A stretch of 64,000 nt of DNA from JAPPFW01 sp965231815 (lineage in GTDB: Bacteria > Actinomycetota > Acidimicrobiia > Spongiisociales > Spongiisociaceae), in contig OZ246890.1 of the NCBI GenBank assembly GCA_965231815.1, forward strand, positions 1,860,001 to 1,924,000, read 5' to 3'. The position numbers and the translations under genes are program-made. Positions 33,023 through 43,180 of this stretch are shown here, piece after piece. Position 1 is the stretch's first letter. Each line of letters opens with the position of its first letter. The notes below the pieces were generated by a model. The model had not been told where the DNA came from. It saw only the letters and a program-made list of their open reading frames with translations, and searched no databases.

Positions 33023-36000
33023 TTATCCCCTTGCCGACCCGTCCGCGGCCTTTTTGATCGTGAACGCTAGGCGAGCCTTCCCGATCTTCATCGGATCCAC
33101 CATCGAGATGCCCGAATCTGCGGTGACGGACCTGGCGAGAACCTCACCGGCGATAAGCGAGTGGTGGCTCTCGATTGAGTTCCGGAGCCGTTCATCATCG
33201 GTTCGATACCTCACATGGATGCGATCCACCACCTCCAGACCCAGGTCCCTCCGGGCGCGCTGGATTCTGGACACCACTTCTCGAGCCTGGCCTTCAGCTA
33301 TCAGGTTGTCGGTGAGCACGACATCGAGGGCGACGGAAAGGCTCCCCTCCGTAGCCACGGCTGTGCCCGGTCTTGGATGTCGAGTGATCACGATGTCCTC
33401 GGTGGTTATCGAGTGACCGGCTATCACGGTGGCGCCCCGTTCGATCACTTCCATCACCTCTGCAGGGGTAAGGGCGGCCAGCCGGGCGGCTACCTGCCTG
33501 ACCGTGGCGCCCAACCTGGGGCCGAGCCGCTTGAAATTCGCCTTGGCCCGCAACTCCACGACCGACTGCTCGTCGACCGAGGTATCAACGACCTTGACGT
33601 TGAGTTCTTCGGAAACTATGTCGATATGGCGGTGCATCGCTTCTGCCACCGAGTCGTCACGACTCACGACCGTCAGCCTGGACAGTGGCTGGCGGACCCC
33701 GATTCCTTGCTCGGCCCTCAGGTATCGGCCCAGTGTCACCACTTGGCGGGCGATCATCATGGACTCTTCCAATCCCTCGTCGATGATCTCCTGGTTTACC
33801 GCCGGGTAGTCGGTGTGGTGGACGCTGGTGGCGCCGGGAACCAACCCGACATGTATCTCCTCGGTTATGAACGGCAGAACCGGCGCAAGAAGACGGCAAA
33901 AGGTGACCAGTACCTCGTACAGGGTGGCGAATGCGGCCAGTTTGTCCAGTTCATTACCGGCGCGGCTTCTCCAGAAGCGTCGACGAGACCGGCGCACGTA
34001 CCAGTTGGTGAGGTCATTGACAAACCCGAGCACCGGGCTGACGACCGCATACAGGTAATAGCCCTCCATGAGTCGGTTGGTCTGGCCGATCAGCGACTGG
34101 AGCACGCTGAGTATCCAGCGGTCGATCTCCGGTCTGTCCGCTACCGGAGGCGCCCCTATGAGATCCTCGAACCTGATTCCATCCGCTTCCGCGTAGGTGG
34201 TGAAGAAGGAGTAGGCATTCCAGAAGGGCAGGAGCACGGTGCGTACCACGTCTCGAACGCCGGCTTCGGAGAATCGAAGCGGTTCGGCTCGCAAGACCGG
34301 CGAGTCGATCAGGTAAGCACGCACGGCGTCCCCTCCGTACCGGTCGAGAACGGCGGAAGGTTCGGGATAGTTCTTGAGGCGTTTGGACATCTTGCGACCG
34401 TCCTCGGCGAGGATCATCCCGTTGACCACACAGTTTTCGAAGGCCACGTCATCAAACAGGGCTGCGGCCAGAACGTGCAGGGTGTAGAACCAACCCCTGG
34501 TCTGATCGAGTCCCTCGGCGATGAAGTCAGCCGGGAACCTGGCGGGGAATCGGTCGCGGTTGTCGAAGGGGTAGTGGATCTGGGCGTAGGGCATCGAACC
34601 AGATTCGAACCAGCAATCCAATACCTCGGGGACCCTTACCATGCGGCCGGACCGACCGGTTTCAGCACACGAGGGGCAGTCGTATGTGACTTCGTCGACT
34701 ACGTGCTTGTGGAGGTCATCAAGCCGGACTCCCGATCGTTCTTCCAGCTCCTGGCGGCTTCCGATGCACTCCTGGCGCCCGCACTCGGAGCATTCCCAAA
34801 CGGGTATGCAGCTACCCCAGAACCGGTTACGCGAGACGGCCCAGTCGCGGGCATCCTTCAGCCAGTTGCCGAAGCGGTTGCTCCCCACGCGTTCCGGTAC
34901 CCAATGTATCCGTGTGTTCAGGTCCACCAGCCTTTCACGGATGTCTTCGACCTTCACAAACCAGGTGGGTATGGCCTTATAGATGAGCGGCTGGTCGGTT
35001 CGGTAGCAGAACGGATAGGAATGGAGGATCCGTTCGCTCTTCAGCAAGGCGCCGGAGCGGTTAAGCATCTCGATAATCGTCTCTTCGGCCTCGTGAACGT
35101 GGAGACCGGAGAGCTCGGGTATGGCGTCGGTGAAGCGCGCCTCCAGGTTGACCGGGTCCACCAACAGGTCCAGGCCGTGGGCCTGCATTGCGTAAAGGTC
35201 TTCCTCCCCATAAGCCGGCGCCATATGGACCAGACCGGCGCCCTCATCGGTATTCACCGCGGGGCTGGGAATCACCCGGAATGCACCACGATCTCGAAGG
35301 GTTTCGAAGTGACCGAAAGGTGGGCGGTAGGAGATTCCCAGCAGGTCCCGTCCCGAGGCGCCGGCGATCGGTTCCAAGGGTTGGCCGAACACGGTTTCAA
35401 TCCTCGGGCTCGCCACCCAGTACCGGTTCCCGTCAACCTCCACCACTGCGTAGTCAAGATCCTCTCCGACCGCTACCACCAGGTTCCCGGGAAGGGTCCA
35501 CGGGGTGGTGGTCCAAACGGTTAAGTAGTCACCCGGCTCGGCGGGTCCGCCGGACGGTGCGTCGATCACCTCGAGCCGGAGCGTCAAGGCCGGATCCTCC
35601 ACCTCCTGGTAGCCGCCGAGGGTGGCCTCGAAGTTGGAGAGGGTGGCGCCCGCCGCCCAGGAATATGGGAGCACCTTGAAAGCGCGGTAGACGAGGCCCT
35701 TGTCCCACAGCGCCTTGAACACCCACCACACGCTCTCCATGAACTCGGGATCCATGGTCTTGTAGTCGTTCTCGAAGTCGACCCAGCGCCCGATTTTTTT
35801 TGTGATGTCCTCCCACTCGGCGGTGGTGACCTCGACCATACTCCGGCAGGCCCTGTTGAATTCGGAGACCCCGTATTCCTCTACCTGGCGAGGACCCGAG
35901 ATGCCGAGGCGTTTCTCGACTTCCATTTCCACCGGAAGCCCGTGAGTATCCCATCCGAAGCGCCTTTCCACCCGGAAACCCCGCATGGTCCAGTAGCGGG

Positions 36001-36271
36001 GCACGATGTCCTTGATGATCCCCGCAAGGATGTGGCCGTAGTGGGGACTACCGGAAGCGAAGGGAGGGCCGTCATAGAAGGTGAACTCCCGATCCGGAGG
36101 ACGCATTTCGACCGAGACTTGAAATGTGTCCTCCCGATTCCACTTTTCCAGAACGCGCGCGTCGAGGGAAGGCAGGTCCAGCACGGGTGCGACTCGGCGG
36201 AAGTCGGTAGGGGGCGGTGATTCCGGAGATGCTCCAGGCATCGGCTCCTCGGTCATAGGGGGCATGGGCAA
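33023..36271 (-). CDS. ileS: Isoleucyl-tRNA synthetase
   Basis: This 1082-aa class Ia synthetase has a HIGH-type PHYGH at residues 76-80 and KMSKR near 625 followed by LKNYPEP. The editing domain has WTTTPWTLPGN. A Cys cluster (CSECGRQEC) lies near 495. The length and the C-terminal domain with an IERGATVIAG block resemble the eukaryote-like IleRS type found in many actinobacteria. The first 20 residues are Pro-rich and several Met codons (36271, 36256) could be starts. An A8 run in the coding strand near 35795 encodes KK. No T-box motif is seen upstream. Confidence 0.95.
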   Translation of the reverse strand: MPMPPMTEEPMPGASPESPPPTDFRRVAPVLDLPSLDARVLEKWNREDTFQVSVEMRPPDREFTFYDGPPFASGSPHYGHILAGIIKDIVPRYWTMRGFRVERRFGWDTHGLPVEMEVEKRLGISGPRQVEEYGVSEFNRACRSMVEVTTAEWEDITKKIGRWVDFENDYKTMDPEFMESVWWVFKALWDKGLVYRAFKVLPYSWAAGATLSNFEATLGGYQEVEDPALTLRLEVIDAPSGGPAEPGDYLTVWTTTPWTLPGNLVVAVGEDLDYAVVEVDGNRYWVASPRIETVFGQPLEPIAGASGRDLLGISYRPPFGHFETLRDRGAFRVIPSPAVNTDEGAGLVHMAPAYGEEDLYAMQAHGLDLLVDPVNLEARFTDAIPELSGLHVHEAEETIIEMLNRSGALLKSERILHSYPFCYRTDQPLIYKAIPTWFVKVEDIRERLVDLNTRIHWVPERVGSNRFGNWLKDARDWAVSRNRFWGSCIPVWECSECGRQECIGSRQELEERSGVRLDDLHKHVVDEVTYDCPSCAETGRSGRMVRVPEVLDCWFESGSMPYAQIHYPFDNRDRFPARFPADFIAEGLDQTRGWFYTLHVLAAALFDDVAFENCVVNGMILAEDGRKMSKRLKNYPEPSAVLDRYGGDAVRAYLIDSPVLRAEPLRFSEAGVRDVVRTVLLPFWNAYSFFTTYAEADGIRFEDLIGAPPVADRPEIDRWILSVLQSLIGQTNRLMEGYYLYAVVSPVLGFVNDLTNWYVRRSRRRFWRSRAGNELDKLAAFATLYEVLVTFCRLLAPVLPFITEEIHVGLVPGATSVHHTDYPAVNQEIIDEGLEESMMIARQVVTLGRYLRAEQGIGVRQPLSRLTVVSRDDSVAEAMHRHIDIVSEELNVKVVDTSVDEQSVVELRAKANFKRLGPRLGATVRQVAARLAALTPAEVMEVIERGATVIAGHSITTEDIVITRHPRPGTAVATEGSLSVALDVVLTDNLIAEGQAREVVSRIQRARRDLGLEVVDRIHVRYRTDDERLRNSIESHHSLIAGEVLARSVTADSGISMVDPMKIGKARLAFTIKKAADGSARG

Positions 36272-36491
36272 TGGTCAGTGTAACTTGGTTCTGCGCACCC
36301 GACGCGAGACCCCCGCTAGGCCCATACCGGAGCATGTTTCCTAGCCGTTCGGGTATGCATATCCGTGGTGATAGTCGAATAGGAGGGGCCGGGAACCGTT
36401 CGTAATCCGTCGTTCTGGCGAAAATTCGGTTTAGTCGGCCTCTCGACGTGCTAGCTTCACATTTCCGTAGCAGAACCCGGAGGTAGCTGAG

Positions 36492-36869
36492 ATGGCGACT
36501 CGTAAACTGGCCGAGTCGACCCTGGCCCGATTCAAGAAACTCCTTGAGGAGAAGGAGCGGCAGTTGAGGGCGGTGATCGCCGAACATGAGGCCGAACGTA
36601 GCGAGGTTAGGAACGCCGAGACCGCTGCGGAACGGAGTCCGGATCCCGATTCCGCCGAGGGTGGTTCGATGGCGTTTGAATTCGAAAAGGAACTGTCGGT
36701 TGACCGCAACACACGCGACATTCTCGCTCAGGTGATACTTGCGCGGCAGGCGGTTGAGGAGGGAACTTACGGGGATTGCCGGGTGTGCGGTAACCCCATC
36801 CCGGTGGCCCGTCTAAGGGCGCTCCCACATACGAGCCTGTGCGTGCAGTGCGCTTCGCGGCGGCGCTGA
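36492..36869 (+). CDS. DksA/TraR-type zinc finger protein
   Basis: This 125-aa protein has a coiled-coil N-terminal half (residues 10-50) and a C4 zinc finger (CRVCG about 98-102, CVQCA about 119-123). The DksA family binds the RNA polymerase secondary channel; actinobacterial members are often called TraR/DksA. It has GGAGG before the ATG. It is divergent from ileS across a 220-bp gap and overlaps the lspA start by 31 bp, so dksA-lspA-rluD form an operon. Confidence 0.88.
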   Translation: MATRKLAESTLARFKKLLEEKERQLRAVIAEHEAERSEVRNAETAAERSPDPDSAEGGSMAFEFEKELSVDRNTRDILAQVILARQAVEEGTYGDCRVCGNPIPVARLRALPHTSLCVQCASRRR

Positions 36870-37318
36870 CCTCGCGCAGGGTAAGGGCCGGGCTTATCGC
36901 CGGGGTGGTGGTTGCCGCCGACCAACTGACCAAACTGTGGGCCCGTACGGAACTGGCCCAATCCGATGTGCAGGTGATCCCGGGATTCTTGCGCTTCCAC
37001 CTGACCGAAAACTCCGGGTCGGCCTTCTCCATGTTCCAGGGATACGGCTCCTGGCTGGGAACGGTCGCCATCCTGGCCTGTGGGGGGATTCTGGTGCTGG
37101 TTGAGAGGACCCAAGACCGGTTCGAGTTGGCCGGGTTCTCCTTGGTCCTAGGCGGCGCGTTAGGGAATCTGATCGATCGGTTCCTGCATGGACCCGGACT
37201 CGGCGGGCCGGTCACCGATTTCATAGACTTCAGTTTTTGGCCCAACTTCAATGTGGCCGATTCCGCTATCACGATTGGGGTGGTGGCCCTCCTTTGGGCA
37301 GCGAAAAAAAACGCTTGA
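36839..37318 (+). CDS. lspA: Lipoprotein signal peptidase (signal peptidase II)
   Basis: This 159-aa membrane aspartic protease removes signal peptides from prolipoproteins. Catalytic motifs are GNLIDRF near residue 106 and FNVADSAI near 137; VVVAADQLTKLW and TENSGSAFSM are also typical. GTG 36839 lies inside the dksA end; GTG 36848 is another option. The stop overlaps the rluD TTG (TTGA). A substrate is visible in this window: the transporter lipoprotein at 2589. Confidence 0.95.
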   Translation: MRAVRFAAALTSRRVRAGLIAGVVVAADQLTKLWARTELAQSDVQVIPGFLRFHLTENSGSAFSMFQGYGSWLGTVAILACGGILVLVERTQDRFELAGFSLVLGGALGNLIDRFLHGPGLGGPVTDFIDFSFWPNFNVADSAITIGVVALLWAAKKNA

Positions 37319-38238
37319 CCGTTCCGGCAAGGTTGGATGGAGCAAGGCTGGACTACGTGCTGGCCCGGCTAGGAGGTCTCAGCCGGAGCCAAGCCAAGCG
37401 CCTGATCAACAGCGGCCGAGCGGGAAGGGATCCGAACGAAGGAGGACCCCCGCTTTCCCCGAAGAGAGCGGCGCGGGCGGGGGAGACGGTTTGGTTCATT
37501 CCTGAGGAAAAGGATCTACCCATCCGGCCGGAGCAAGTACATCTCGAAGTTCTCTTCGAGGACAACTACCTCGCAGTGGTCAACAAGCCTGCCGGAATGG
37601 TTACCCATCCGGGGGCCGGGAACCATCGGGGCACCCTGGTCTCCGCCCTCCTTAACCGTTGGCCTCAAGTAGAAGGTATAGGTACCTATCCACGTTGGGG
37701 CATCGTGCATCGTCTCGACAAGGACACGTCGGGTGCGATTCTGGTGGCATTGCATGCGAAAGCCTATCGGGGTTTGAGCACCGCCCTAGCGGCGCGAGAT
37801 GTCAACAGGGAGTACCTCGCTCTGGTTCACGGTAGGTTCTCGGCCGGTACCGGCACGATTGAGGCTCCGATCGACCGCCGCGGGCCGCGGCGTTTCACCG
37901 GTCCGGCCGGGAAACCGGCTGTCACCCATTACCGGAGGTTGGCGAGCTGGGAACGGCCTTCGCTCAGCCTGCTGGAAGTGAGCCTGGAAACGGGCCGGAC
38001 CCACCAGATTCGAGTTCATATGGCATCGATCAGGAGGCACATCGTCGACGACCCGGTTTACGGAAAACCAGCCGGCCCCGGCGTGGATCCGGGCCGGGTC
38101 TGGCTTCATGCCCACCGCCTGAGGTTCTCCCATCCGCTCGATGGCGCCGTGGTGGCGGTTTCGGCGCCACTTCCCTCAGACCTTCTCGCCGGGCTGGATG
38201 CGCTAGGGGCGCCCACCCTGGGAAGCCTTCCTTCCTGA
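37315..38238 (+). CDS. rluD: 23S rRNA pseudouridine synthase RluD-type
   Basis: This 307-aa protein has an S4 RNA-binding domain (residues 5-70: RLDYVLARLGGLSRSQAKRL) and a pseudouridine synthase domain with HRLDKDTSG at 132-140 (catalytic D135) and GRTHQIRVH. It isomerises uridines in helix 69 of 23S rRNA if it is a true RluD. The TTG start is inferred from the 4-bp overlap with lspA; the lspA-rluD order is common in many bacteria. Confidence 0.93.
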   Translation: MTVPARLDGARLDYVLARLGGLSRSQAKRLINSGRAGRDPNEGGPPLSPKRAARAGETVWFIPEEKDLPIRPEQVHLEVLFEDNYLAVVNKPAGMVTHPGAGNHRGTLVSALLNRWPQVEGIGTYPRWGIVHRLDKDTSGAILVALHAKAYRGLSTALAARDVNREYLALVHGRFSAGTGTIEAPIDRRGPRRFTGPAGKPAVTHYRRLASWERPSLSLLEVSLETGRTHQIRVHMASIRRHIVDDPVYGKPAGPGVDPGRVWLHAHRLRFSHPLDGAVVAVSAPLPSDLLAGLDALGAPTLGSLPS

Positions 38239-38372
38239 ATCCGATTCCATGCGTGTTGCGTGTTGCGGGAGCGCTCGTTTGCCCGAGCGTCCTTGATCGG
38301 CGCTAAGGTCATTCCGACCGGGTACCCCTGACCGGCCATAACCATCCAGGTGTAGGGCTAGGTTGGAGCAAG

Positions 38373-41300
38373 GTGTCGAATAGCGGTTTCGTTCATCTCC
38401 ATGTTCACAGCGAGTACTCGATGCTCGACGGGGCGGCCCGTATTCGGGATGCGGTGGCTGCGGCGGTGGATGATCGCCAACCGGCTCTGGGTTTAACCGA
38501 TCACGGCGTACTGTACGGGGCGGTCGATTTCTACAAGACGGTCACCGGCGCCGGGCTGAACCCAGTCCTCGGTGTCGAGGCCTACGTCACTCCCGGATCC
38601 CGGTTCGATCGGCCCGCAAGGGCGGATAACGTCCGCTACCACATGACCCTGCTGGCGGAGACCCAAGCGGGGTACCAGAACCTGGTGAAGCTTGTCAGCC
38701 GGGCCTTTCTCGAAGGCTACTACTACAAGCCCCGGATGGACCTGGAGCTGCTGGCCGAGCACTCCGACGGTATTATCGCCACCTCCGGGTGCCTCGGGGG
38801 CCATGTTCCTCAACTCCTGGATCCTGACGCCTCCAGGGAGGAGGGCAACACCGGCGGAACACGGGACGTATCGGCAGCCATTCGAGCCGCCGGCATCTAT
38901 CAGGATATCTTCGGCAAGGATAGCTTCTTCATAGAACTGCATGATCACGGGTTGGAGGCTCAAAGGCGGACCACCCCGGACCTGGTCGACATCGCCCGCC
39001 GCCTCGGGGCGCCGCTGCTCGCTACCAACGACATCCACTATGTCCGGCGTGAACAAGCCGAGGCGCATGACGTGCTCCTGTGTATCCAGACCGGTTCCCT
39101 GGTGGACGATTCCGGGCGTCTCAAGTTCGACGGGTCCGAGTTCTATATGAAGACCGCTCGGGAAATGCGAGACCTGTTCCCTTCCGACCAGTTTCCCGGC
39201 GCATGCGATAACACGTTGTGGGTTGCCGAGCGCTCTCAGGTAAGGCTCGACTTCGACCAACTCCTGCTACCACACTTCCAAGTTCCCCACGGCCACACCT
39301 CGGTTTCATACCTACGAGAGTTGGTGCTGGCGGGCGCACGCGAAAGGTACGGTGGTGATCTCGGCGGACCGATCGGGGAGAGGATAGAGCACGAGATCCG
39401 CATCATCGAGGAGATGGGGTTTCCCGACTACTTCCTCATCGTTTGGGATCTCATCCGCTACGCCAAGGAACGTCGTATAAGGACCGGTCCGGGTCGGGGA
39501 TCGGCAGCCGGTTCGATCGTCGCCTACTCGCTGGGCATCACCGACCTGGACCCCTTGGAGTATGGCCTGATCTTCGAACGCTTCCTCAATCCGGGACGCC
39601 GCGAGATGCCCGATATCGATATGGACTTCGACGAGCGCTACCGGGGCGACGTGATCAGGTACGCAGCCGAGAAGTACGGATCCGACCACGTCGCCCAGAT
39701 CATCACTTTCGCGACCATCAAGGGCAAGCAGGCTATCCGGGACTCGGCTCGCGTTCGGGGTCTGCCTTACGCCCTTGGTGACCGGCTTGCCAAGCTGATG
39801 CCGCCTGCGGTACTCGGACGGGAGGCGTCGCTGGACATCTGCTTCGAGCCACCGCCCGACGACGCGCAACAGGTGGTTAAGGATTGGCATACCAACGCCG
39901 CCGGTCTCAGAGATGCGTACCAGAACGAGGAAGAGGCCCGCACGGTGCTGGACACGGCCAGGAAACTGGAGGGTCTCAGGCGACAGGATTCGATTCATGC
40001 CGCGGCTGTGGTCATCTCACCCCGACCGCTCACCGATCTGGTTCCCCTGCAACGCAAGGGCCAGGACGCCGAAATGGTGACGCAGTTCGAGATGCATGCG
40101 ATCGAGGAACTCGGTCTCCTCAAGATGGATATTCTGGGTTTACGGACCCTCTCCAGCATCGACCGTGCCCTCGATCTGATCGAAGCCGGCACCGGGATCC
40201 GACCTGACATAGACCGAGTCGATCTCGAAGACGCCAAGACCTATGCCACGTTGTGTCGAGGGGATACGATCGGTGTGTTCCAGCTGGAGGGCACGGCTAT
40301 GCGGGCCCTGATCCGGAGCCTCAAGCCGGATCGCTTCGAGGACCTGATTGCCTTGGTGGCGTTGTACAGGCCGGGACCCATGGCCAACGATTGGCACAAC
40401 GCCTACGCAGACCGGAAGAACCGCCGCAAGAAGGTCGAGTACCCGCATCCGGCAACCGAGGAGGTGCTCAGGGAGACCTACGGGCTGATGATCTACCAGG
40501 AGCAGGTCATGCAGATCGCTCGTGACATCGCCGGCTATTCGATGGCCGACGCCGACGCTCTGCGTAAGGCGATGGGAAAGAAGATTCCCGCGATCATGCG
40601 CAAGGAGCGCAACAAGTTCGTGACCGGTGTGGTGGCCAACGGTAACGAGACGGCCTTCGGAGAGGAACTGTTCGAGTCCATAGAAGGATTCGCCGGTTAT
40701 GGATTCAACAAATCCCACAGCGCCGCCTACGGGCTCATTGCCTACCAGACGGCTTACCTGAAGGTTCACTATCCGGCCGAATACATGGCCGCGCTCTTGA
40801 CGTCGGTGAGACGGGACAAGGAAAAGACGGCTATGTATCTGAACGAGTGCCGCACCATGGGGATCGAGGTGATGACCCCGTCGGTCAACGCCTCCGAGAG
40901 CGATTTCACGGTCCGGGATGGGCGGATCGTATTCGGTATGTCGGCCGTGCGAAACGTTGGTGGGGGAGCGGTGGAAAAGATCATCGATGCCAGGTCCGGG
41001 GACGGTCTCTTCCAGGACTTCCAGGACTTTTCCAACCGGGTCGATACCCAGGTGCTCAACAAGCGGGTGGTGGGTTCCCTTATCAAAGCCGGGGCCTTCG
41101 ACGCATTAGGGCATCCGCGCATGGGGCTATGGCTGGCGTATGAGGCTCTGCTGGCCGACACCTTGGGTCGCAGGCGCCAAGAGGATAGAGGGCAGTTCAG
41201 CCTTTTCGGGGGTGATCTAGGGGGTCCGGCGCTCGAACCGGTGGAGATACCGGACCAGGAGTGGGACAAGCGGCGACTGCTGGCATTCGAGAAGGAAATG

Positions 41301-41882
41301 TTGGGTCTGTATGTTTCCGATCATCCGCTGCTCGGCCTCGGCCTAGCGATGCAGCGACTGACAACCAGCTCGATATCGGGTCTAGCCGATCTTGCGGACG
41401 GCAGCCGGGCGACCATCGGCGGCATCGTGGGCGCCATCACGTTGAGGTACACCAAGAGCGGTGACGCCATGGCTTTCTTCCAATTGGAGGATCTGGAAAG
41501 ATCGGTGGAGGTACTGGCCTTTCCCGGACTGATGGCCGAGGCGGGTGGATTGATCAGGAGCGATGCGGTCCTTCTGGTGGAGGGCAAGATCAACAACTCG
41601 GGCGACGATGTCAAGATCAGAGCGTCACGGATCACCGAGCCGGACCTGCGGGCTAACACCGACCTTCACCTGACGGTTCCTGCCACGGCCCTGTCGCGCG
41701 GAACGGTCGAGAAGCTCCGAGATATCCTTTCCAACCATCCCGGTCCGGCGCCGGTGTTCATCCGTATGGAAACCAATGGGCACAGCAAGGTTCTGCGATT
41801 CGATGATCAACATCGGGTTGAGCTGAGTTCCACCCTGTACGCGGATATTCGAAACCTGTTGGGCGCCGACTCGGTGGCCTAG
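38373..41882 (+). CDS. dnaE: DNA polymerase III alpha subunit
   Basis: This 1169-aa replicative polymerase has an N-terminal PHP domain (FVHLHVHSEYSMLDG at 6-20), the palm with catalytic aspartates in PDIDMDFDER near residue 412, fingers with KKIPAIMRKER, and a C-terminal OB fold (ATIGGIVGAITLRYTKSGDA near 1012). Length fits DnaE1. It starts at GTG 38373. The stop lies within the second copy of the 22-nt repeat. Confidence 0.96.
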   Translation: MSNSGFVHLHVHSEYSMLDGAARIRDAVAAAVDDRQPALGLTDHGVLYGAVDFYKTVTGAGLNPVLGVEAYVTPGSRFDRPARADNVRYHMTLLAETQAGYQNLVKLVSRAFLEGYYYKPRMDLELLAEHSDGIIATSGCLGGHVPQLLDPDASREEGNTGGTRDVSAAIRAAGIYQDIFGKDSFFIELHDHGLEAQRRTTPDLVDIARRLGAPLLATNDIHYVRREQAEAHDVLLCIQTGSLVDDSGRLKFDGSEFYMKTAREMRDLFPSDQFPGACDNTLWVAERSQVRLDFDQLLLPHFQVPHGHTSVSYLRELVLAGARERYGGDLGGPIGERIEHEIRIIEEMGFPDYFLIVWDLIRYAKERRIRTGPGRGSAAGSIVAYSLGITDLDPLEYGLIFERFLNPGRREMPDIDMDFDERYRGDVIRYAAEKYGSDHVAQIITFATIKGKQAIRDSARVRGLPYALGDRLAKLMPPAVLGREASLDICFEPPPDDAQQVVKDWHTNAAGLRDAYQNEEEARTVLDTARKLEGLRRQDSIHAAAVVISPRPLTDLVPLQRKGQDAEMVTQFEMHAIEELGLLKMDILGLRTLSSIDRALDLIEAGTGIRPDIDRVDLEDAKTYATLCRGDTIGVFQLEGTAMRALIRSLKPDRFEDLIALVALYRPGPMANDWHNAYADRKNRRKKVEYPHPATEEVLRETYGLMIYQEQVMQIARDIAGYSMADADALRKAMGKKIPAIMRKERNKFVTGVVANGNETAFGEELFESIEGFAGYGFNKSHSAAYGLIAYQTAYLKVHYPAEYMAALLTSVRRDKEKTAMYLNECRTMGIEVMTPSVNASESDFTVRDGRIVFGMSAVRNVGGGAVEKIIDARSGDGLFQDFQDFSNRVDTQVLNKRVVGSLIKAGAFDALGHPRMGLWLAYEALLADTLGRRRQEDRGQFSLFGGDLGGPALEPVEIPDQEWDKRRLLAFEKEMLGLYVSDHPLLGLGLAMQRLTTSSISGLADLADGSRATIGGIVGAITLRYTKSGDAMAFFQLEDLERSVEVLAFPGLMAEAGGLIRSDAVLLVEGKINNSGDDVKIRASRITEPDLRANTDLHLTVPATALSRGTVEKLRDILSNHPGPAPVFIRMETNGHSKVLRFDDQHRVELSSTLYADIRNLLGADSVA

Positions 41883-41914
41883 GAGGGTGCTGAGAAACCC
41901 CGTACAAAGGGGTT
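41880..41914 (+). repeat. 22-nt repeat, copy 2, with hairpin at dnaE end
   Basis: Positions 41880-41901 equal 8435-8456. Here the 3' part AACCCC (41896-41901) pairs with GGGGTT (41909-41914) around a 7-nt loop. The repeat includes the dnaE stop codon. No T run follows. Confidence 0.6.
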
Positions 41915-42130
41915 CAGCCGTTAACCCGCAACTCTCTGACCAGGCGGTGTGCTAACCATCGACCCCGTGAAATTCGTTTTTCAGGACCCTTCTAGAGTGG
42001 CCTTCTTCAGCGGGGCACGAATCGGTCGATCGGCGGCACGGGCTACAGATGGGGGCGTATACTCATGGACTACCCCGGCCCCCGGCGGAGCCGTAGCCCC
42101 TTTGATACATAGGAGTGCACAGGTCGATTT

Positions 42131-42841
42131 GTGAGTACGCGTGTGTTGTTCCTCGACGATTCGGGCAAGCCGGAGCGGAGCCACCCGTCGATGGGTTTGG
42201 TGATTGGCGGATTTTCGGTACCGTCGGTTCGGGTACCGGCCCTCAGCCGTATGGTTGCCGGGGCGAAGGCAAAGTTTTTCCCGGGCCGGGGGGACCCAGC
42301 CTTATGGGAGTTGAAGTCCTCCTATCTCGTGAAGCCCAACCCGTGGAAGCGCAGCAAGAATCGCGGCTTCGTAAACGAGACTATTCGGATCATCCGGGAG
42401 ACGGGAGGCACGGTCTACACGGTGAGTATCGACAAGCGGCGGATGCACCATCCGATGACCCTGAAGACAACGATGCCGCTACAGCTCCAAGCGCTCGTGG
42501 AGCACTTCGCTGTTGAGTGTGCCGAACACCTGGAGACGGGGCTGATCGTTTCTGACTGGTCTAACCACCGCGATGACGCTCACGCCAGTAAGTGCGTTGG
42601 CAGTTTCGTGACTTCACGACGCCTCCGTCTGCATCCGAGTGTGTACTACGCGAACTCTCTTACGACGCAGGCGGTTCAGGTCGCTGATCTGATTGCAGGG
42701 GTACGCCGGCGGGTGGTCGAGGGTGATGGCCGCTTGACTGTGATCAGCCGCAGGATGGCCGCTACACGAACCGTGCCGGATCACCCGGGGCTGATCACCT
42801 CCCGGGGACGGAAATACACGAATCAGATAGCGTTGTTCTGA
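42131..42841 (+). CDS. DUF3800 family protein
   Basis: This 236-aa protein has the DUF3800 pattern: LFLDDSGKP at residues 6-14, LKSSYL near 60, LIVSDW near 138 and QVADLIAG near 184. The acidic residues spread in this way suggest an RNase H-like fold, and a nuclease role is inferred. Such genes are common in mobile and defence regions. Start is GTG 42131. A strong terminator lies downstream. Confidence 0.82.
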   Translation: MSTRVLFLDDSGKPERSHPSMGLVIGGFSVPSVRVPALSRMVAGAKAKFFPGRGDPALWELKSSYLVKPNPWKRSKNRGFVNETIRIIRETGGTVYTVSIDKRRMHHPMTLKTTMPLQLQALVEHFAVECAEHLETGLIVSDWSNHRDDAHASKCVGSFVTSRRLRLHPSVYYANSLTTQAVQVADLIAGVRRRVVEGDGRLTVISRRMAATRTVPDHPGLITSRGRKYTNQIALF

Positions 42842-43013
42842 GTTCGTACTGCTGTTCCTGTGACCTTCCTCTTGGTACCTGGAGCGGAACGGCCTCAACA
42901 GAGTGCTTGAGCGGGTTCCACTTGCCATTTGATCGGCGGGTTCATAGAATGATTGTTGCCTGTCCGCTCGGTTAGTAGGCACAAGCCGAATGTAACCGAA
43001 GTGCGGCGGCGAC

Positions 43014-43046
43014 GGGGCCCCGGAACGCACGGGGTCCCTTTCTTTT
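43014..43046 (+). terminator. Intrinsic terminator
   Basis: GGGGCCCC (43014-43021) pairs with GGGGTCCC (43031-43038), 8 bp with one G-T, and TTTCTTTT follows. It ends the DUF3800 transcript. The rest of the 339-bp gap 42842-43180 shows no gene. Confidence 0.75.
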
Positions 43047-43180
43047 GGGAGCTTTTCTAACGAAGCTATTCCGAGTAATAGTCTGTAATCGATGGTTAGT
43101 GATCTTTGATCAGTTCCCGGGCTGAGCAGCAGGCTCGGGTCTTGAGGCCGTTGATGTACCGTGCGAGGAGTCCCCTGTGA

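Noticed and set aside
33215..35524. 769-codon plus-strand frame opposite ileS
   Set aside because: Low-complexity Gly/Val/Asp composition and no motif. It mirrors the well-conserved ileS gene.
36272..36491. T-box riboswitch upstream of ileS
   Set aside because: No TGGNACCRCGG-like T-box sequence or matching specifier stem was found on the minus strand.
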